From contig NC_135358.1 of assembly GCF_051622035.1 (NCBI RefSeq), forward strand, positions 11,910,001-11,974,000: a DNA stretch of 64,000 nucleotides, given 5' to 3'. Numbering within the stretch: the stretch's first letter is position 1; every line of letters begins with the position of its first letter. Positions 58,319-64,000 of the stretch are shown piece by piece. Source of the stretch: Arctopsyche grandis (taxonomy: Eukaryota; Arthropoda; Insecta; Trichoptera; Hydropsychidae). A program made the position numbers and the translations under genes. The notes under the pieces were generated by a model. The model was not told the DNA's origin and ran no database searches. It saw only the letters and a list, made by a program, of their open reading frames with translations.

Positions 58319-58800
58319 TTTAAATGATTTTATTGTTAATAAATTATATTCACAATACGTCTTCTATCTATTTTAATATATACTGATCTAGTGATCATTT
58401 TCTATCTTACATGGGTGTGTTATAAATTATTTTTTGGGATTTGTTTTGTATTGTTTGGAAATTGGAATGGTTAATATTGGAGGCGTTATTCCATACAAAT
58501 GCAGCATAGGTTAATATTGGTAATATGGGCGGACGATATAATTTTATTTTATATTGAGTTGACAAAAAACTATAGCGATTGAATATTGGGTATATTGAGG
58601 ATATACCACGTATCGCTTTGCATTTCCCTACCTTAATGTGAGGGGCCCATCTCATTATTTTATCGAACGTTACTCCTAAGTATTTTATTACTGATTGCCA
58701 TTTCAGACTTTCTCCAGAGGGGATTTTCAGGTCTGAACTTGGTTTATGCTTTCTAACACTATAGATGATCGCACCTGTTTTATGAACACAGATACTTTGT
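58319..58800 (-). mobile_element. Jockey-like LINE, minus strand, internally deleted
   Basis: On the minus strand the frame reads V-I-K-Y-L-G-V-T-F-D, then R-W-A-P-H-I, then S-I-Y-P-I-F-N-R, then I-L-P-I-L-T-Y-A-A-F-V-W-N-N-A-S, then I-I-Y-N-T-P-M. It then jumps straight to the tail with 'gatcactagatcagtatat'. It has the longest RT portion of the four copies but lacks the segment after N-T-P that the 2,945 and 14,766 copies keep. Confidence 0.78.
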
Positions 58801-59244
58801 AGCCAAACTCTTCCCTTTCATTTTAGCTTTTCGTTGGAGTGTTTTTATTTGAGCTATGCATTATTTGTTGGATGCACATTTAACTGGCACTATTTTTGCC
58901 AATCAACAACTTTCCAAATACATTGATCACTTTTAAAGATATGATACGCAGAAATGTAACAGTTTTACATTTTAAGTCACTACTAAAGTTCATCTGCACG
59001 CATATTTCTATTGATTGTGCGTTTCCTTTTCGGGGAATATAATAATAAAAAATATACAATAGTAATGAGGATACCACGCTCAATTTAGTGCTACATCCAG
59101 AGACGGCACTCGAACGAAGGAAGTGAACCAGTAAGTGGACAATTCGCGAGGAGTTTCGCGTCCAGAGACAATTACCACCGCCGTTGCTGCTTGAAACAGT
59201 GAATCCTCAGAACTAAATCATCAACCATTTCGCAGTTCATTTAT

Positions 59245-59557
59245 TCAGTCCTATCTGTATCAAAACTATACAACGGTTATGGTTAACGACACATATTTTC
59301 CACGTGCACTCGTTCGACATGTGTGCTTCGATGGAACAAACTGGAACTTTTCCTCCTTCGAACGTTCCACACGGTGACTAAAATCTATATCAAATGACGG
59401 TGTGATGTGTGCTAATGAGTTATTAATGGCTCAATTTGTATAGTTTAAAATGTATGCTCATTATCTTAAATATTCGTCACCACTCTGGATAGAAACTGAT
59501 TCTGACGATACGGGCAGCGATGGCAGTGTCAGTCTGAATAACTTTCTGGATTCGCAG
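59245..59557 (+). CDS. first coding exon B of the same unidentified gene (candidate)
   Basis: An initiator TCAGTC at 59,245-59,250 precedes a roughly 200-nt GC-richer leader. The ATG at 59,450 has an in-frame TAG 9 nt upstream. 36 codons run to donor CAG|GTATTA at 59,558, phase 0. The peptide has an acidic/serine stretch (T-D-S-D-D-T-G-S-D-G-S-V-S). No family recognised. It follows exon A on the same strand by 2.3 kb. Confidence 0.5.
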
Positions 59558-59734
59558 GTATTATATTGTGTTGTTTTTATTATACATCAGTACCGGTTAT
59601 ACATAAATTCGCTTACTTAAATAATTCGGGGTATTACCAAACCCATCATGCCTTCCAATCGACTAAATTGAAAACAGCGATGCAGTACTAAATTAAAAAA
59701 TGCTTCCAGATTTTATATTTTACATATAATCCAA

Positions 59735-59850
59735 CTAGTGGCTTCATTGATATATACATATGTATAATATAAAACGCTCAAACATGGCTATTCTAATAGT
59801 AAGCATTTGTTTTTTTAATTAAATTTATTTGAATTGAAAAAAATGAATAT
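59735..59850 (+). repeat. repeat family R2 fragment
   Basis: Shares AACTAGTGGCTTCATT, 'aaacatggctattctaatag' and 'aaatttatttgaattgaaaa' with 27,953-28,135. Confidence 0.5.
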
Positions 59851-60125
59851 TTAACGTGAGCCAATCAAAAACGAATTATACACACACACACAACGATCCT
59901 TTTTTTATTTTTTTATTCAATCAATCTATGTACACTCGTCATTACAGATCGCTCCAATGCGATAAGTGTACTATACAGATCAAGAAACACACCAAATTAT
60001 ATATTAATGCATAATTATTACATAATTCGGAATTATACATGACATATGTACATATATGGTCAAACGTATCAAAGTGCAATGCAAACATCGTATACAATAC
60101 GATCAACAAAACGAATTTTTTTTCA

Positions 60126-60392
60126 ATAATCATCCACTGAGACATCTATGGAAAGAAACCCGGTAAACCTTGAAATATAACATAATAACTTAAGATTTTG
60201 CGGGAGAAAATGGGGAGGGAAAGCTAATTTTGCAGGAATCGTTTCAATGAAAATCAGAAAATTGGCAAACTCTGATAGGAAACGACCGACCTGGTCACAA
60301 ACCAAGGTCTGGCCAGCAGCAATCAGTGTGACTCGAACTCGTAACCTCACTGACCATAACAAGATATGCTAACCACTAGTCCATGCTGCTGT
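60126..60392 (-). repeat. tRNA-derived SINE, minus strand
   Basis: On the minus strand it reads AGCAGCATGGACTAG, A-box TGGTTAGCATA, B-box GAGTTCGAGTC, then the 'ccaggtcggtcgtttcctat' body and a 'catagatgtctcagtggatg' block. The terminal hairpin is missing. Confidence 0.78.
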
Positions 60393-60404
60393 TTTTTTTT
60401 ATAA

Positions 60405-60575
60405 CTAGTGGCCTGTGTGCACATACTTGTGCACTCGGTAAAACATCGCAATTAGGATCAACGGAATTTGATCGGCCGACTTAAAGCAAAAGAATAAATT
60501 AAAAATACGATTTATTTCTACCACCCAAATCTTACATACAAACAAAGTCTCTTTCGAAATTATATATTAGATGTG
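60405..60575 (+). repeat. repeat family R2 fragment, 3' end
   Basis: Begins ACTAGTGGCCTGTG and ends AAAGTCTCTTTCGAAATTATA-TATTAGA, the same end as the 45,284 copy near 45,460-45,710. Confidence 0.5.
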
Positions 60576-60999
60576 AACAAAGTGACATGCGCAAAGCCCA
60601 CACTATGCTGCGTCTCTTTCCACGATATACGATTCCAAGGAGAGAAAGAGAGACGAAACACGGTGAGTGAGTACTTCGTACACACACGCATGCATTAGAC
60701 AATTATTTTATACGATATTAATAATATATTAATTATTTATAATACAGCAGAAAACTTCAAATGAAATCATGCAATTAAATTTTATTTCAATATTCCAGTA
60801 TTTCGATGAACAAATTAACAAATCAACTTTCAGAAATTAGAACTTACCAAGCCATGTATGTATGTATGTATGTACTTAAGATTCTAGTATTTATTTTCAA
60901 AACTTTCAATTGGTGAATTATTTATCTGAAACTATGTATATCTATATATGTATATCTATATATATATATATGTATATCCCCAATTAATTGCAATATTTC

Positions 61000-62223
61000 A
61001 GTGTAAGAATAACGGATATTTTAACCCACTTTGATCCAACTTTCGTTTCGTGCGCAATTTTCATCAACAACAGTGGTTCGAAATTGATTTATTATATTAT
61101 TTTCAACCATGAACATATGCATATACAGCGCACATACAGCTCAGCTTCACTTTTAACCAGTTATAGATTATCTTTTTATATCCAATGCTTCGAGTTTTGC
61201 CGTGACTTGACTTCTTATGCTGGCGTCTTTCTAATTAGTTTCGTTAGACGATACTTCAAATAGCGTTTGCAAATTTTTAGATTGCCGCTCCATCGAAATT
61301 TATAATAGTATATTTGGTACGTACGCTAGAAGAATGTACAGTTTGAGAACTGCAATTTTTTTAATCTATTCACCAATCGATGATTAATCTTCATCAGGAA
61401 TCTTCGCGGAACCGGTTGATTAAATTGGATTCAATATGGAATATGTACGTGATTGTTATATTATTTGGCCTTTTGTAGCGCAGGTTTCTTTACAATTAAA
61501 ATCAAAAGAAACATAAATAGTGGCCGTCAATCTCGAAGGCCAAGCGAATTTTAAATTATTTTAAGTCGGTCTATTCCACAGTCGTAGTTTGACAATAAAA
61601 TTCTTCCAGCAATGTGGTCCTGGCTCAATTAAAAATATCCACACTTGTAAAAATATGGATGGTGAATCTTTCATCAGAGCTTTCATACGATGACTGTCGA
61701 ATTTTACAGTTACCATGCGATTGATATTGTGAAACGGTAATAAGATTTTTTCTACGATCGGTCCTCACTATTCATTTGACTGACACGTCTATCGAAATCA
61801 GGCTTGGTTTATTATATAGGTATAGTTCAGATGAAAACGTTTGCATTGCAAATTTGGTCCTCGAATCGTGAGGTTCAAAGTTGACAGTTCTCGGTTTCAC
61901 ACTCTGTTAAAAGTTTGTATCAATAACTGAAAACTGCGTCTCGAACTTCGTTCGATTCACGCCAAATTGTAAACGTAGCTATGCTTGTATATGTACATGT
62001 GGATATACAATATGTACATTTATTTTTTGCAAGACAATATTGATGTGTATTTACTTATGCGAACGCAGTCGCTTTTTGATTTCTGAATCAAATGGATCTG
62101 TTCGCGTGGTGTCTCGACTTTCAGAATATTTTATTTTTGTGAATACCAAATAAGTGAAAATCCAGTGGACATCTATTGATTGATACATAGTTCATAAATT
62201 TAATATATAGAATTAATTTTAAT
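61000..62223. other. non-repetitive, moderately AT-rich stretch
   Basis: No repeats of the families listed. A 91-codon + frame at 60,988-61,263 lacks an ATG context and domains. If exon C is real, the last few hundred bases are its promoter and leader. Confidence 0.4.
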
Positions 62224-62230
62224 ATGAAAA

Positions 62231-62302
62231 ATGCCGACTATAGAGGCATTTCCCGTGACGAACGAGACATTCCTGATACACGCCGATCCGAAAATTTATA
62301 CG
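62231..62302 (+). CDS. first coding exon C of the same unidentified gene (candidate)
   Basis: The ATG at 62,231 has a good AAAAATGCC context and an in-frame TGA at 62,225-62,227. 24 codons (M-P-T-I-E-A-F-P-V-T, then F-L-I-H-A-D-P) run to donor ACG|GTATGT at 62,303, phase 0. The ATG at 62,224 is in a different frame that would leave the donor in another phase. No family recognised. Confidence 0.5.
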
Positions 62303-62309
62303 GTATGTC

Positions 62310-63300
62310 TTAAATGAAATGCATTTTATTTTTGTTATGGAGTTTGGACATTGAAATGGTTTGTTAAAGTGTTGTATAATTGAATATATTTGGTTTGAAG
62401 ATATGTTAATAATATTTAAAACAAGAGAATTAAAAAAAAATCTATTGACTCGTATTAACTACGATGAAAATTCGTGACGCGTGAAAATTTTGCATGAAAA
62501 ACCCGCAAGTTGTAATAAATATTTATTAATTTTGACAATGGCTTTCTTGCAATGCACCTATGAATAATTTACATATTTGTGAATGACGCTAAATCGAAAT
62601 GACAGCTGTCCATTATTCCAGTTCTACAAAACTGTGTATTTTAAACGAAATCCAAAACAATAATGACTTTTCAAGTGATGTCATTTGTTGATAAAATTCA
62701 AACCGTATGTGCTACTTCGGGGAAAATAAAAATAGTCCTTTTGCAAAACGCCAAGCGTTCTCAAACTAGGATTCTTTAAAAATATATTTAAATATAAATT
62801 CTTGAAACATTATCAATATTGTATATTACAAAAATAAAGTATTGAATTGAATTAGAAAAAGATAAATACTGAATATCACTGTATCAGTAAACAATGAAAG
62901 TGATATATTCACCTTGGAATTTCATTCATTTTTTAAAATCAGGGACAAATCAAACGACCGGAATACCTTGCATGTTCTAATAAGCATGATAATGCAATAA
63001 TTTCAATACGATGAAACTTTCCTGTAAAACTATATGTACATATGTGTTTAATTTTTTAATCGTATTTGTAACGTACCGCTTGTATTCAATATGTTTTATA
63101 CACATCTAGTAATTTAGTCGAGTACCGAAAAATCAATTATATTTTAGTAGTCATCTAATTCGGGCCTGCTGATATGGTTTATTATTTTGTAATAAACCAT
63201 ATCATCATATTAAATAATATAAATGATCAGTAAATATTAATGTTTCGATCAGTAATTAATTAAATAAGTGATCAGATAAATTATATAAATGATAAGTAAA
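62310..63300. other. AT-rich stretch, likely intronic
   Basis: No exon or repeat confidently seen. A short inverted repeat ATATGGTTTATTA/TAATAAACCATAT lies near 63,172-63,203. Confidence 0.45.
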
Positions 63301-63490
63301 ACCAAATAAATTATAATTTTTGGCAGTTGGATGATAGCGAGTCGCCCATCTTAGATCTTAGCAGCCAACACGTATTTATTTAAGGATCAGGTTAGGTTAG
63401 GTTAAGTTAGGGTTTGTTCCATTAATTTTAGATTAGGTTGTTACAGTCGGTATTTATTAAAATTTATTAAATCTTAGGAGCCAACTTATT
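63300..63490. repeat. short relative of the 51,281-51,963 element
   Basis: Shares TTGGATGATAG, AGCAGC, TTATTTAAGG and GGTTAGGTTAGG-type sequence with 51,390-51,745, but without the terminal repeats. Confidence 0.5.
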
Positions 63491-64000
63491 CATTTAAGGG
63501 TACGCATATCCGTTTAAAAAGTTAGTCCAAGGGAAAAACAAAAATCAGGAAGCCAGTAGCGTCAGCAAGTGAAAGAAAGCCAGTTGAAAAACGAATTCGA
63601 AGTCTATGAGAAAAGCGAGAAATCAAAACACCAGTGAAAGTCAGATTTTATCAACGCGTGGTCCGGCGTAAACAAAGTAACGCACGCGGGTGGAGGGATG
63701 TTGCTAGTGACAATATTTCTTTACACTACCGAAAACGATCCAATATGGCAACATTGGCTCTACTTCATCTGTCAGAATGCGTAAAACTGATCGTTTCATT
63801 TAATAACACTGTTCGACACGAAAAATGGTTCAGAGACGAGATATGACTTTTCTTATAGATCTATGCTCAGTAAACACGAATTTGATAATAAAAAATGTTG
63901 ATTGGCTCGAGATTCGGAGATATATGTGTTTTTTAAATCGCGCGATTTTTATATCTTGGTGTTTTTCGGTCGATGTCTCAAAATCTGTCAATTTCCTGTT

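Noticed and set aside
63634..63846. 70-codon + frame near the window end
   Set aside because: Starts at a non-ATG codon. An internal ATG peptide of about 33 residues has no domain or splice support, so it was not called.

Overview
This window is AT-rich eukaryotic nuclear DNA, most probably from an insect. The evidence is one gene with clear spliceosomal introns, TCAGT-type initiator motifs, Jockey- and RTE-like LINE fragments, tRNA-derived SINEs, hAT and PIF/Harbinger DNA transposons with target-site duplications, and dispersed GTAT/TACA-type tetranucleotide tracts. No operon, bacterial gene, CRISPR array or intact virus is visible. The species cannot be fixed from the sequence.

Layout. Positions 1 to about 36,280 are a gene desert. 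AT-rich, repeat-laden DNA alternates every 2-3 kb with islands of GC-richer, low-repeat DNA. These islands hold POU octamers, E-boxes, homeodomain-type AATTAATT and GGGTGGGTG motifs but no convincing coding sequence, so they are candidate conserved non-coding or cis-regulatory elements. Between the islands lie a LINE inserted inside an older LINE, two solo LTRs in opposite orientation, hAT elements with 8-bp duplications (two of them nested), a Harbinger MITE carrying two further insertions, and many copies of one tRNA-derived SINE.

From 36,283 to 38,370 three related inverted-repeat elements lie in a row. The third contains a SINE and a decayed PIF/Harbinger transposase. Next to them is the one gene identified with confidence, UBL7 (ubiquitin-like protein 7), on the + strand at 38,517-40,136: five coding exons, 376 residues, an N-terminal UBL domain and a C-terminal UBA domain. 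From 41,900 to 55,000 the window is mainly repeats: two more hAT elements, a foldback element with roughly 165-bp arms, an (AT)n array, and two small orphan reading frames that share a 16-mer.

From 56,400 to 62,300 there are three short + strand coding exons. Each starts at an ATG with an in-frame stop within 15 nt upstream, and each ends in phase 0 at a GT splice donor. They look like alternative first coding exons of one gene whose common body lies beyond position 64,000. I do not recognise its protein family.

No new biochemical system is claimed. The most promising leads are the alternative-promoter array, the desert of candidate regulatory islands, the 3' hairpin conserved in the SINE, and the stack of nested mobile elements abutting the UBL7 promoter.
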